Shown: piece after piece, positions 33,858 through 43,700 of the stretch
How positions within the stretch are numbered: the first letter of the stretch is position 1
How the letters are laid out: each line of letters starts with the position of its first letter
Assembly: GCA_022749815.1 (NCBI GenBank)
Contig: JAKIWV010000001.1
Location: forward strand, 1-64,000
Direction of reading: 5' to 3'
Length of the DNA: 64,000 nt
Origin: Thermoplasmata archaeon
GTDB lineage: Archaea > Thermoplasmatota > Thermoplasmata > Lutacidiplasmatales > UBA184
The notes under the pieces: model-generated
What the model saw: the letters and a program-made list of their open reading frames with translations, nothing else
Told to the model about the DNA's origin: nothing
Databases searched by the model: none
Translations under genes and position numbers: made by a program

Positions 33858-34895
33858 ATGCTGGAGGATCCTCTGGTCAGCATTGTCCTGCTGAATTACA
33901 ACGGGAGGGCACTGAGCCAGTACTGGGAATCCGTGTTCAAGGAATCCTACGCCAACAAGGAAGTCATCTTCGTCGACAATGCCTCCGTGGACGGCAGCGC
34001 GGCGTCGTTCCTCGCGCTCGCTGCGGCCTATCCCCAGATTCGCTCCCGGTTCATCGTGCTGCCAGAGAACGTCGGGTATTCTCAGGGAAATAACGAAGGA
34101 GTCAAGTACGCACAGGGCAAGTTCATCTGTCTTCTCGGTAGCGACGTCGCGGTAGACTCTAACTGGATTCGGCCCGTTCTGGAGGCTTTCGAGAGCGATC
34201 CGGCGATCGGATGCGTCCTTCCCGCCATCTTCAGAATGGAGGATCACACCGTACCGGACCGCCCGTGGACGGAAATGGATCCGTTCGGGTTCACCCATCG
34301 GCTGGAAGCGACGGGTGCCCCCGTCCAACCGGTCTTCTTTGCCGAAGGGACCTCGATGTTCCTCCGACGAAGTTTGCTAGACCGGCTCGGTTACCTATTT
34401 CCCTCGGAATATTTCACCATGTTCGAGGACGTCGACTTCTGCTGGAGGGCCCGGCTTCAAGGGTTCTCCTCCGTCGTGGCATCGCAATCGCGTGTGTTTC
34501 ACGTTCGGGGCGGCACGGAAACCGGCGTCCTGCTGAAGAAGAACCCTCGGGCGATACGTTCCGGAACCAGGAACCGACTCGCTACCATGTTTACCAATTA
34601 CTCGACCTCCCACCTCGGATGGTTTCTACCCATCACTTTCCTCATGGAAATCGTGATGGCCGGGGCGTTCTGGGCACGCGGCATGCGCTTCGAGAGCCGA
34701 GCCACCCTGAACGGCGTCGCCGCCTTTCTCCGCGATATTCCAACCTTGCGGAATCGCCGGGCCGCTGTACAAGGGAGCCGCGTCGCCTCGGACAAGGAGA
34801 TCTTGTCGCAAATGGCGGACCCCATCCAGGCACCGAAATACTTGTTCGGTCAGTGGGGCGAGCTCGGTCGCTTACGGATCGGCTCGTTACGGTAG
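33858..34895 (+). CDS. GT2 glycosyltransferase
   Basis: The 345-residue product has VSIVLLNYNGRALSQYWESV, IFVDNASVDGS, PENVGYSQGNNEGVKYA and CLLGSDVAVDSNW, typical of the GT2 group with N-Y-N-G start. FTMFEDVDFCWRARLQGF is the acceptor-side ED motif. One hydrophobic segment near residue 260 (HLGWFLPITFLMEIVMAGAFW) suggests membrane attachment. Donor unknown. It is divergent from the GT-C/GT4 operon and stands alone before a gap of about 280 bases in which I see no clear gene. Confidence 0.88.
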   Translation: MLEDPLVSIVLLNYNGRALSQYWESVFKESYANKEVIFVDNASVDGSAASFLALAAAYPQIRSRFIVLPENVGYSQGNNEGVKYAQGKFICLLGSDVAVDSNWIRPVLEAFESDPAIGCVLPAIFRMEDHTVPDRPWTEMDPFGFTHRLEATGAPVQPVFFAEGTSMFLRRSLLDRLGYLFPSEYFTMFEDVDFCWRARLQGFSSVVASQSRVFHVRGGTETGVLLKKNPRAIRSGTRNRLATMFTNYSTSHLGWFLPITFLMEIVMAGAFWARGMRFESRATLNGVAAFLRDIPTLRNRRAAVQGSRVASDKEILSQMADPIQAPKYLFGQWGELGRLRIGSLR

Positions 34896-35177
34896 ACGCG
34901 GAGTGGATGGGCTCCCGAGTTACCTGCCCGACCCAGTTTCAGGGGCTCTTGGCTGACAGTCGGGTCGAAGAGGTTCTTGAGCACTCCGAATCCTGGGCAA
35001 TCGGAACGGAAACCGAGGAGCCACCAGCCATCCATGAGTTCCACGCGCCTAGAGTCCCGGTTTCTCGAGACCCAGGTCGAGTATTCCTCACAATTCGAGT
35101 TGATCCCGGACTCTGACGCCTAGTATTCAAGCGCGACAGTGGGCGGAAACGCTGCGACCGGCGCGGTCGGCACCGAT

Positions 35178-36797
35178 TCACACGTAACCCCAAGAGCGGA
35201 GCCGCTCTTGAAGGTCATCGGAGGGCCCTTGCCCATCGCTCGCCAGAGAGATCTGCCCGGCGACCTTTCGCGCGAACAATTCTGCCCGCGCCCCATCTTC
35301 TCCCGGCACGGTCCCCAGATCAGAGGCCTCTTCAGGATCTTTGTCGAGGTCGAATGTGCTTACCCTACCGGAGCGGGCTTCGAAGATGACCTTGATTCCT
35401 CCCGAGTAGGCGATGGTGTGGAGTCGAGGCGCCCGAGCTCTGACCTGCTCTCTGTTCCCAATCCGGTTCACCTCGATGAACGGATACTCGTCCGCCATTG
35501 CAAGAACGGGTGCCTGCCGCTTGAGCGGCAGACCTTCCTGCAAAGGGATTCCCGGCAGTGAGGGACTCTTGTCGAGGCCGGCGGCGCGAAGTAAGGTCGG
35601 CGCGACATCGACAAGGCTGACAGGGTCAGAATGCTTGATACCACCCCCGTTTCCATGGGGCCAGCGGATCCACAGAGGTACGTGGAGGACGGTCTGGAAC
35701 GGGCTCTGTGCGTGAAACACATTTCCATGCTCGCCAAAGGCTTGACCATGATCGCTTGTGACAATCAACAGGGTATTGTCCCAACGCCCAGCCCGTTGGA
35801 AGACTCGTATGATTGAGTCTACCCGCCGATCCAGGCCTGTCAGGATCGCTTCGTAGAGCCGGCGGAGCAGGTCCAACTGCTCCTGTGTCGGTCGCTCTTT
35901 TCCTCCCGAAAAGAGTCTCGCGTTCTGGGAGATCCGGGCGAACCGAAGCCACGACCTCAGGCCGGGAAGGACCGTCCCATCGCTCAGGTACTTCTCGTGC
36001 AGGTCCAGCAGATTCACGAAGCAATGGACGGGGCGCTCGGTCGGCTGGTGTCTAAGCCAACCCTCGAGGGCCGGTTCGATCCACGAGGCCACGGGTGGTG
36101 ACCCTGAATCCCCCGGGCTTCGAAGGATGTGGGCTAATCGATTCAAGGCGTCGACCAAGTTTCCAATAGCTCGGTCGGCCTGAGGCCCGGCGAATACGAC
36201 CCTTGAAAGTTCGTGCCGGACAGCCTCTTGAAGGGAAGGTGTGACTCCCTCCCTTCTGAGAAGGGATTCAGGACGGAGGCGGGCGCGACGATGGTACAGA
36301 CCCTGGCTCAAAACGGATAGCAGGGTCAATACACTGAACGGTCGATTCTCAGGTTCGCCCGAGAGCGCTTCGGGTGAAATCCATCGCAGACTCTTCTCCC
36401 ACCATTCCGCGCAGCGAGACTCCTCGAAAGAACCTGGTGAAGAGAAAAGAGTGCCGACCAAACCGTTCGCGCTCAGCGCTAGCGTGCCATAGCCCTCCTG
36501 TCGAAGCATCCCCGCCACGGTCGGGATGGTCTCGTCGAGCTGGAGTCCGCCTTCCCCCATCACGCCGTGTTCCCACGGGTACCGTCCGGTGAACAAACTC
36601 GCGTGGGACGGAAGGGTCCAGGGGGCGACCGTCGACGCACGGGTGAAAATTGTGCACTCGGCCTTGAGACGCTCGAGCGAGGGGAACGAACCAACCGGGC
36701 CGCCCGTTTCCGGGAACGAGGACGCACGGGCGCAGTCCAAGAGGATGACAACGAGGTTTGGCCGGCCAACTATGGGTCGCTGCCCATGGTCCACCAT
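35178..36797 (-). CDS. Alkaline-phosphatase-superfamily protein, sulfatase-like but with Thr nucleophile (copy 1)
   Basis: The 539-residue product has the AlkP/sulfatase core: VVILLDCARAS with metal ligand Asp at about residue 21, WTLPSHASLFTGRYPWEHG at about 60-78, and VTSDHGQAFGEHG near 348. In true sulfatases the second block has Cys or Ser before x-P-S-R; here it is Thr, so formylglycine-type sulfatase activity is unlikely. Phosphatase, phosphodiesterase or phospho-group transfer is more probable, as in Thr-type relatives such as LtaS. No signal peptide is visible. It ends LRSWGYV, a tail shared with copies 2 and 3. A CTTATAC element about 28 bases upstream of the ATG fixes the start. Confidence 0.85.
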   Translation of the reverse strand: MVDHGQRPIVGRPNLVVILLDCARASSFPETGGPVGSFPSLERLKAECTIFTRASTVAPWTLPSHASLFTGRYPWEHGVMGEGGLQLDETIPTVAGMLRQEGYGTLALSANGLVGTLFSSPGSFEESRCAEWWEKSLRWISPEALSGEPENRPFSVLTLLSVLSQGLYHRRARLRPESLLRREGVTPSLQEAVRHELSRVVFAGPQADRAIGNLVDALNRLAHILRSPGDSGSPPVASWIEPALEGWLRHQPTERPVHCFVNLLDLHEKYLSDGTVLPGLRSWLRFARISQNARLFSGGKERPTQEQLDLLRRLYEAILTGLDRRVDSIIRVFQRAGRWDNTLLIVTSDHGQAFGEHGNVFHAQSPFQTVLHVPLWIRWPHGNGGGIKHSDPVSLVDVAPTLLRAAGLDKSPSLPGIPLQEGLPLKRQAPVLAMADEYPFIEVNRIGNREQVRARAPRLHTIAYSGGIKVIFEARSGRVSTFDLDKDPEEASDLGTVPGEDGARAELFARKVAGQISLASDGQGPSDDLQERLRSWGYV

Positions 36798-37180
36798 TCC
36801 GCACCGCCTATCTTTCCTCCTGTATAAGGTCGGCAGAAGCCAAAATCGCGAATCTTGCACGATCGGGCCCGTGGGGTTCGGCGCACACAGCCTATGTCTT
36901 GGACGGTTACTCTCTCAATGGCCCAGGCTCCGTGCCGCCGCCAAGGATCAACGGGGGGCCCTCGGGACACGCCGGCTACCGTCTTCACCCGCAGGGAACA
37001 GACCGTACAGCAGGGCCGAGCTACCCGAATGGTTTTCCGCCGCGTGAGATGAGTTTCAAAAAGGTTGTATGGGTGTCGAGAAGCCCCCTCGGAGGCTTTA
37101 TTCTTCGAATTTTACCGGACGCCTCAACTGACTTTGGGCTTTGATCCCAATGGAGCTGTTTCCGTCCGAGCAGCAACTCG
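36798..37180. other. Intergenic region upstream of AlkP-like copy 1
   Basis: The gap holds the minus-strand TATA-like CTTATAC (36822-36828) for the AlkP-like gene and an A-run near 37056 that reads CTTTTT on the minus strand, a possible terminator of the methyltransferase gene. No gene supported. Confidence 0.45.
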
Positions 37181-37882
37181 TCAAGACCCGTCAGGCTTGG
37201 CCAGCACATGAATCTCGGCAACGGTGGAGAGGCCGGAGCCGTCGCTCCTCGGTCGGAACCCCCAAGGAATTACCTCCTCAACTAGCATGTCGCTCCGCTC
37301 CAGCCAATCATTCATGTCGGACGGTGACCATGGCGTGTAGGCCTCAGAGCCCAGACGGTCGAAGAGCGTCGTTTCGTGAGCACGCTCTGTCAATAGATGT
37401 ATCAGCAAGCGTCCGCCCGGCTTCAGTTGCTCCGAGAGTTGATCCAAGTAGTTGAGAGCCAATGACCGGGGGATCCGCTCGAACACTCCGATCGCGAGTG
37501 CCACATCCACCCCTCCGGGTATGATGGGAACTCGGGCCCCATCGTACGAGACGAATCTGAGATGAAACGCACCCGCATGGAAGGCCATCTTGCGCGCGAG
37601 CCGAACGAAAAACCGATTGATGTCGACTCCAACGCCTAAGTCTACCGATCCGTCCACCGCGATAAGATGTCCTCCCAATCCGCATCCAAACTCAAGGATC
37701 GTGGCATGAGGGGGGAGGTGCTTCGCCAGTCGACTCATATCGTCTCGACAGATTCCCAGGTACTGGGATTGGGTTAGCAACCTGCCCTTTGTGGCGTAAG
37801 CCGCCGTGGGGTACGTAAGTCCACTGAGTGTCCAAACAATGCGGGTTCTCAGTAACTTGCGGACCGGAGCCGGGAGCTTCAT
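37181..37882 (-). CDS. SAM-dependent methyltransferase (class I)
   Basis: The 233-residue product has ILEFGCGLGGHLIAVDG (motif I), VGVDINRFFVRLARKMAF (acidic residue of motif II) and DVALAIGVFERIPRSLALNYLDQL followed by LKPGGRLLIHLL, the standard Methyltransf_11/25 order. It resembles small-molecule or sugar O/N-methyltransferases; the target is unknown. The N-terminal 45 residues are basic with a short hydrophobic stretch. ATG start at 37882. It is divergent from the beta-helix gene and lies upstream of, and in the same direction as, AlkP-like copy 1, but separated by about 380 bases. Confidence 0.87.
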   Translation of the reverse strand: MKLPAPVRKLLRTRIVWTLSGLTYPTAAYATKGRLLTQSQYLGICRDDMSRLAKHLPPHATILEFGCGLGGHLIAVDGSVDLGVGVDINRFFVRLARKMAFHAGAFHLRFVSYDGARVPIIPGGVDVALAIGVFERIPRSLALNYLDQLSEQLKPGGRLLIHLLTERAHETTLFDRLGSEAYTPWSPSDMNDWLERSDMLVEEVIPWGFRPRSDGSGLSTVAEIHVLAKPDGS

Positions 37883-38229
37883 CTCGTCCGATCAAACCCC
37901 GGTCCCGGTTCAGTGAGGACAATCCATGAAAGCCTTTCGAAAAGTGGGTGGAAGATGGACCCGCCTTTCGTTTGTTACTCCAAGTCTTGAGTAGTGATCT
38001 AAGAAGTGGTTCTGTCACGCGTCAATCGGACTCCGGTGCAACAGTGACATCGACGACCCTTTCTCCATGCGGTCACGAAAGTTGTAAGCCTGCGAATCCT
38101 AACGGATTTCATGTCTGGTGTCAGCAGTGCAAACCCGTTGCTGTCCGATTCGACCGTTACGGTCGCCACGCTTCGGAGTTGCGTCGGCGCCCTAGTCCAA
38201 TTATCCGAATCTTCTGCAGTGCCGTAACG
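37883..38229. other. Divergent intergenic region
   Basis: The 347 bases lie between the methyltransferase and the beta-helix gene. CAATTATC at 38198-38205 is a TATA-like box about 28 bases before the beta-helix ATG. No gene supported. Confidence 0.45.
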
Positions 38230-39501
38230 ATGTCGGGCGAGATTCAAACGCCGGGTCCGTCGGCAGGTTCGAGGCGGGTTATCTATTCGGTCGTGCCGGG
38301 CGGAAACGGAAACGCGGGCCAGGGTCCCTATGGCCCAAGCACCCCCGGAACGACCACTGCCGGGATACAGGAGGCCATACGGGCGGCCGCGCGGGACGGC
38401 GGCGGTGTCGTTAGGATCGCTCAGGGGACTTACGGGCTCAACGGTGCCATCGTTCTGGCCTCGGGGGTTAACCTGTCGTTTGAAGGGGCCACCATTCGGT
38501 GTCCCACGGGTCGGCCGGCCATCAACGGCACGAATTTGGCGAATGTCATGATGACAGGGCAGGCTGCATTTGTCGCGAGTGCGCCCCAACAAGTTGGGAT
38601 CGCCTTGTCCGGCTGCTCTACCATTGGAATTGTAGGCGAATTCTCCTTTTCTGGATGGACTGGGCCGACAGGTGTGCCGGCAGTCTCCTCCCAAGGGAAC
38701 AGCTCCGTAGCCTTCGCGGGCTGGAGTACAACGGACTCTTCGTTGTTGGTCTCGACAGGTGATTCCCAAATCGAGGTCACCCGGTTCCAGGGGACTGTTT
38801 CCCCCACCGGCCCGGCCCCTTCGAAAGCGTTCATTCACATAGGAACCAACGCAGCACATCCCAACTTGAAAGGGGTGCGCCTCCACGACGTGTTCTTCGA
38901 CGGGGGCGGCCTCCTCGACGTCTCCTTCATGCGGGTGAGACTCGACGTGGCTGCCGGACGATCTGGCACGGACGTTGTCATCGACCGGATTCACTGTCGG
39001 AACGGCTCCCCCCAGAGCGTGTGGGCGGATTGCGTCGACAGCTACGGTATCGACGGGTGTACCATTACCAACGTCGTAGCGGAGGGCTGTTACACGGGGG
39101 TGAGCGTGGCCAACTCCCACTGTACGGTGAGCGACTGTACCGCCACGAACTGCTACTCTCAGGGTCTGCAGTTAGGCGGACCCGGACAGCTTGGACCCAT
39201 CTCCGACATTCTGGTGACAAACTTCGTTGCCCGCGGATGTTGCCGCGGGATCGACCCTGGGCAGAAGATTGTCAATGCGCAGATATTCATCAGCGCGGCC
39301 CACGGCACGATTCAGAACCTGCGATTGGAGGGATGTGTCGGAGACACCGAGCAGGTCCCGACCGGCGTGCACGGTCTTACCATCAACGGTCCCGGAATGG
39401 GGACGGTCGTACTGAAAGGAAGTAGATTCGTGGGGAACCCGGTGGGTAAGAACATCCTGATTGCAGGGACCGTTCCCTCAGGCGTCGTATCCATTCAATG
39501 A
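38230..39501 (+). CDS. Right-handed parallel beta-helix protein (pectate-lyase-3-like)
   Basis: The 423-residue product has IQEAIRAAARDGGGVVRIAQGTY at about residue 42, the classic entry segment of pectate-lyase-superfamily beta-helices, then repeated short coils such as SGCSTIGIVGEFSFSG and CTITNVVAEGCYTGVSVANSHC. Cys and Asn are frequent in the coils. Relatives are polysaccharide lyases, C5-epimerases or glycan-binding tailspike-like proteins. No catalytic signature is clear. No signal peptide or membrane anchor is visible from this start, although the context suggests a surface-glycan substrate. The ATG 38230 is chosen from the TATA-like box at leaderless spacing; the upstream 94 codons of the ORF look non-coding. 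Confidence 0.8.
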   Translation: MSGEIQTPGPSAGSRRVIYSVVPGGNGNAGQGPYGPSTPGTTTAGIQEAIRAAARDGGGVVRIAQGTYGLNGAIVLASGVNLSFEGATIRCPTGRPAINGTNLANVMMTGQAAFVASAPQQVGIALSGCSTIGIVGEFSFSGWTGPTGVPAVSSQGNSSVAFAGWSTTDSSLLVSTGDSQIEVTRFQGTVSPTGPAPSKAFIHIGTNAAHPNLKGVRLHDVFFDGGGLLDVSFMRVRLDVAAGRSGTDVVIDRIHCRNGSPQSVWADCVDSYGIDGCTITNVVAEGCYTGVSVANSHCTVSDCTATNCYSQGLQLGGPGQLGPISDILVTNFVARGCCRGIDPGQKIVNAQIFISAAHGTIQNLRLEGCVGDTEQVPTGVHGLTINGPGMGTVVLKGSRFVGNPVGKNILIAGTVPSGVVSIQ

Positions 39502-39553
39502 TGGGTAGTCCCACTCGAGTGCGTGAAGGACTAATCAGCCAATTCAGAAAGGC

Positions 39554-40360
39554 TCAAACGGCTCCCGAAACCTGAACTGTCCCACTTTCGGCTCGGCCCG
39601 GTCGAACGAAGTAGGTGTGTTGCTCCATCGCCTGACCTGTCCGACCACCCTGTAATGGACTCTCCCTCACCGTGCTGATCACCTCACCTCCATTTCGGCG
39701 AATGAAACTCAATATCACCGAAGGGGGAATCCAATGAGATTCCCAGCCGCCTTCGTCTGGATTGGTTATTCGACGCAGCACGGTCCTGGTTCGATTAAAA
39801 GCTGGATCCAGCGCCCAGTAGGGAATCCATCGGAGCCACGGATTGGACGGCCCGCTCAACATCTGAAAGACAGCAAGCCCCCGGGCGCGAAGGACCCGGA
39901 GGAAGTCATGGATATAGCCAAGAGCGAACCGTCGAGGATTGTGTTGGAGAACGTTATTCGAAAAGACGAGGTCAAAGGAGGCGTCTCCGAACATCGAGAG
40001 GTCAGGGTGGGGGTTTAGGCGGTATTCGCACCTCTTCCCGAATTTGTTCAGCTGTCGAGCGGCTACCAACATTGGCGGGGCAATGTCGACGCCGACACAA
40101 CGCGTGAAGTGTTTAGCGAACGCCTGGGTTGCGCGCCCCACACCACAGCCGAAATCTAGAACATCGTCGGTGGCGAGCTCCAATCCGAGTTCTCGAATGT
40201 GGGCAAGAACGCCCTCCACGCGGCGCTCTCCAACGAGGAAGAACTCCGTTATGTCCCATCGATTTCCCTTGGTTCCGGCTAAGGCCGCGATTGCCCACAG
40301 TGGGTCTGTTTCAGCAAGCCTACTCCATTCGTCTTGCAAACCATCGAGGCCCATTTGCAT
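39554..40360 (-). CDS. SAM-dependent methyltransferase (class I)
   Basis: The 268-residue product has VLDFGCGVGRATQAFAKHF (motif I), CVGVDIAPPMLVAARQLN (motif II) and FDLVFSNNVLQHNPRRFALGYIHDFLRVL (post-I/motif IV region), a Methyltransf_25-like order. The C-terminal part is rich in Trp and Arg (NPWLRWIPYWALDPAF). Target unknown. The ORF track begins 38 codons earlier; I prefer the ATG at 40360, with a second ATG two codons on. It is convergent with the beta-helix gene and divergent from the giant membrane protein. Confidence 0.86.
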   Translation of the reverse strand: MQMGLDGLQDEWSRLAETDPLWAIAALAGTKGNRWDITEFFLVGERRVEGVLAHIRELGLELATDDVLDFGCGVGRATQAFAKHFTRCVGVDIAPPMLVAARQLNKFGKRCEYRLNPHPDLSMFGDASFDLVFSNNVLQHNPRRFALGYIHDFLRVLRARGLAVFQMLSGPSNPWLRWIPYWALDPAFNRTRTVLRRITNPDEGGWESHWIPPSVILSFIRRNGGEVISTVRESPLQGGRTGQAMEQHTYFVRPGRAESGTVQVSGAV

Positions 40361-40788
40361 TGATGTAACCCTCCCCTCGTTGATAACAGAATCTGCCCGA
40401 TCTATCCTAGCTCGGCCCCGGGCTCGAGCTGAACCCGATTTTTGCGTCACGCGCCTTCCGTCGGAGTAGGTCATCTGTGCGCTCGCCTAGACTACGAATT
40501 CCCGCTCTTCGCACCGCCAGTACAGCCATGCAGTTAGGGGTCCGCGCCCGCTTCGACTTCCTTCTACTGAGAAATAACACTAGTCCGGAAAACAGAAATA
40601 GAGGAACCGAACCATGTTTCGATTCCAGGGCCCCCAAGTCCACCCTTCCCAGGGGGTGGGTTACGAGAGGCCGTGCAGCATGCAGTTTGTCTCACCCACC
40701 GAATCGGGTCTTTCGCGCATAATTGACAGGATCCGAGCTAACTCTAAAGAGTGGCCGGTCTGGGTGGGGTGACGCGCAAGGACCCGCA
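40361..40788. other. Divergent intergenic region
   Basis: These 428 bases are less GC-rich than the flanks. A TTATCA element near 40383 (minus) and TCTAAAGAG near 40741 (plus) are weak TATA candidates. I see no gene that I can support. Confidence 0.4.
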
Positions 40789-43700
40789 ATGCTGAATGAG
40801 GGGCACCCCGGTTCACCGGGAGGTCCGGGCGCGGATACAGATTCGGGGGTTTCGCGGGGGGGCCGCGAGGGATATCCCTCCACGATAAGCTCGGCGTCGC
40901 AAACTTTTGAGGGCCAATCAAATCGCTCGACCCCACACTTGGCTCCTTCGTCTGGACAAAGGCCGTGGCGTCCATGGGACAATCCATTAGCGGACCGCAT
41001 TCGCGAGCTCACATGGCACCACAGATTCGCAATATTCGCAGCTGTGATTTATCTTCTTCCGGTTCTGATCATTTCTCGCCTGGAGTTCATCGCGGCAGCT
41101 GGTCAATATCCTCAGGGAACTAATGCCCTCAATGCTTTTTTGATTTACAGCCACTGGCGGAACTTTCCCCTTGAGGCATGGTTCTATCCATGGACCGATT
41201 GGGGCGAACTGATCTCGACCTACACCGGACCCAACGTGCTCTACCTCGGCGCTTTGACTCTCGATACGTCGACTCTGATTCGGATCCTTGAGCTGGGTTC
41301 ATTTTGGGGTTCTGGATGCGCGATGTATGCCCTTCTTCGAGGGCTTCACGCCAGCAGACTCGGGGCTTTCACAGCTGGCTTCTACTACCTTCTGCTTGAG
41401 CAAACCCCCCAGTTCTTTGAAGGGCATGTCCCCAGCATGATTGGATTGGCCGTCGCACCCCTCTTCCTGTTGGTTCTTCATCGGTTTGGCTCCAGACCAC
41501 GACTCGGATGGGGAGTCGCTGTCGCATTGCTGTTGTACCTCCTTGCGTCGATAGGCGACCTGAGCGTCCTGTACTTTCTCCTGTGCTTTGGGATCCTGCT
41601 CTTCGTTTACGATACTCTGCGGAGCGGCTGGTTTCGCCACATCGAGCGGTCGCATCTCGTTGCACTCGGGGTTACTGCCGGTTTGTTTCTCGTGCTCATG
41701 GCTCCTTGGTGGCTTCCATATGCCGTCGGGGTTAGACCGAAGTATTTTACCAACCTGCTCGGCATCATCCCTCCATTCTCACAGGCCGGCGGGGAGAACA
41801 TTTCCGTGGCCTTGCAGGGAATCGTCCAAGAGAACTCGTTCAGCCGGATCGTCTATGGCAGTCCCACCTACGCCACTGAACTCGGGAGCCTCGATCTTTT
41901 GTATTACCTCGTACCAGCCGCCTCGATTATCTACCTCGTCCTTCGTCGCTCCCTCGACAAGGTTGCGCTGTTCGCCGCTGGGCTTCTCGGAATCATCGTT
42001 TCCACCGCGGGAACGCACCCCGGACTATCGACGTTCAACGGCTTTCTCTACACTTATGTCCCTTTTTTCAACTACATTCCGGATCTTAGGCTCTGGCTAG
42101 AAATCACAGTCGTCGTCTACTCAATCTTTGTGGGTTGGTTGGTTACTGACCTTTCGGCCGTGCTGGCGAATGGGATTCTCCGAGCGCCCCCTGTGGCCCT
42201 CTCCGGCCCGACCCAACCCGTACTCATCGAGGAAGAGATCGATTGGAAAAGCGAGCGTGGTGTCGTGCACCGGCGTCGTGTTTGGGCGCCTCCCTGGGCG
42301 ACTTCCGTCCGAGTGGGCCGTCTCCCAATTCCCAAGTCGGTTAGGTGGATACTTCCGGTTGTCTTGTGTGGGCTCCTCTTGAGCACTGTGGTCCTCGAGA
42401 ACTCGGAGGCCTTCAGTTCGCCACCGGTTCTCTTTCGCTTCCCGGACCCATACCTCGCTGGCTTCGAGTACATTGCTCATCAGCCGGACCGCGGGGGGAT
42501 CCTCACGGTTCCATTTTCAGCGATTTACGAGCGCACCCCATGGGGCGGAGTCTCTGTGAGCACCCTTGTCATGTCAACCACCCTCATAGGGCGCAATGCG
42601 GTTGTGTTTGAAGGGGGCACCCCCTACTCGGCTGCGATGGATCAATTCGTGGCCGGAGGGCTCGTTAGTGGCAATACGAACAACGTATCCAAGTTCCTCG
42701 CCGGTTCAAACATACAGTGGATCACCGCCACCAACTACACGAACTGGTCGTACTCCAGTAGCGGGTACTACAGCCCCCGAGAATCCTACGAACGGCTGTC
42801 TCAGCAGGTGGGCCTCGGGGCCGCGGTCTATTCGGGTAGCATACAGTCCGTCTACGAGCTTTCGAATGTTGCCGGGAACGTGTCGTTCCACCCCTCTTAC
42901 TTCGTCTACTACGGCTCCAGTTCCCTGATCAACGAACTGACCAACGAGCCGAGCTACAACGGGACGCAGGTCTTGCTTAATGGGTCCGCCCTCAGCGGTT
43001 CGACCATTGCTGCTTTCATCGAACACGCTTCTGGCTTGTGGGGCAATGCCTCAACCATTTCCGCTCTTTCGCCGGCGATGCTAAACGCTGCGGTGACTCG
43101 CCACACACCCATCAGCGTGGTCCTGGGACCTGGGGATGTCCAAACGACCCCGATTCCACGAGTTGGCTCCGCGTTCACCGCGAGCAACGCTGTCGCGGTC
43201 CGTCTTCCGGCGATGCTGGGTCAGCTCGAATACTCCTTTCCCCAGTCGAACTTGGTGAACGCGGGAGCCACAACCGTTCAAGGAAACTTGCGAGCGTCTT
43301 GCGCGCCGGGGACCTTGCTCACCCTCTCAAACAGTTTATCGGCCTACAAACTGCCCTACGACCCACCCGGAACTCGTTATCAGGCGCTCAACCTCGCCAG
43401 CCTAGGGGCTGCCGCCCTCGAACCCCCCGACACGATCAACGTTTCCAACGCGACCGGTGTCCCGTACCTAATTTGGACCGTCGTGCCGAGCGACCAATCT
43501 CCACAGTACTTCCAGTTCAAAAATGTACACAATCTGAGCGGAGTCACGGGACTGGCACTCACGCTAAACAACCGAACGGGCCTTCCCCCCACTCTTGGCG
43601 TAAACCTCGATTTCAACAATACCTGGGTCAGGGTCTTTGGAGATCCGTTAGCCGGACCCCCCGGCGGTACCGCGACAACATACTCGTTCAATCTTGCCGC

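Noticed and set aside
33843-33860. GGGTTCGATCC resembling a tRNA T-loop upstream of a GT2 gene
   Set aside because: The bases on either side do not pair as a T stem and no other tRNA parts are present.
35178-36797. Plain sulfatase annotation for the AlkP-like genes
   Set aside because: The CxPSR/SxPSR sulfatase signature is absent; Thr stands at the nucleophile position in all three copies.
40407-40643. Short minus-strand ORF with one hydrophobic stretch and basic tail, like a C-terminal surface anchor
   Set aside because: The rest of the frame does not look like protein and the hydrophobic part is only about 13 residues.
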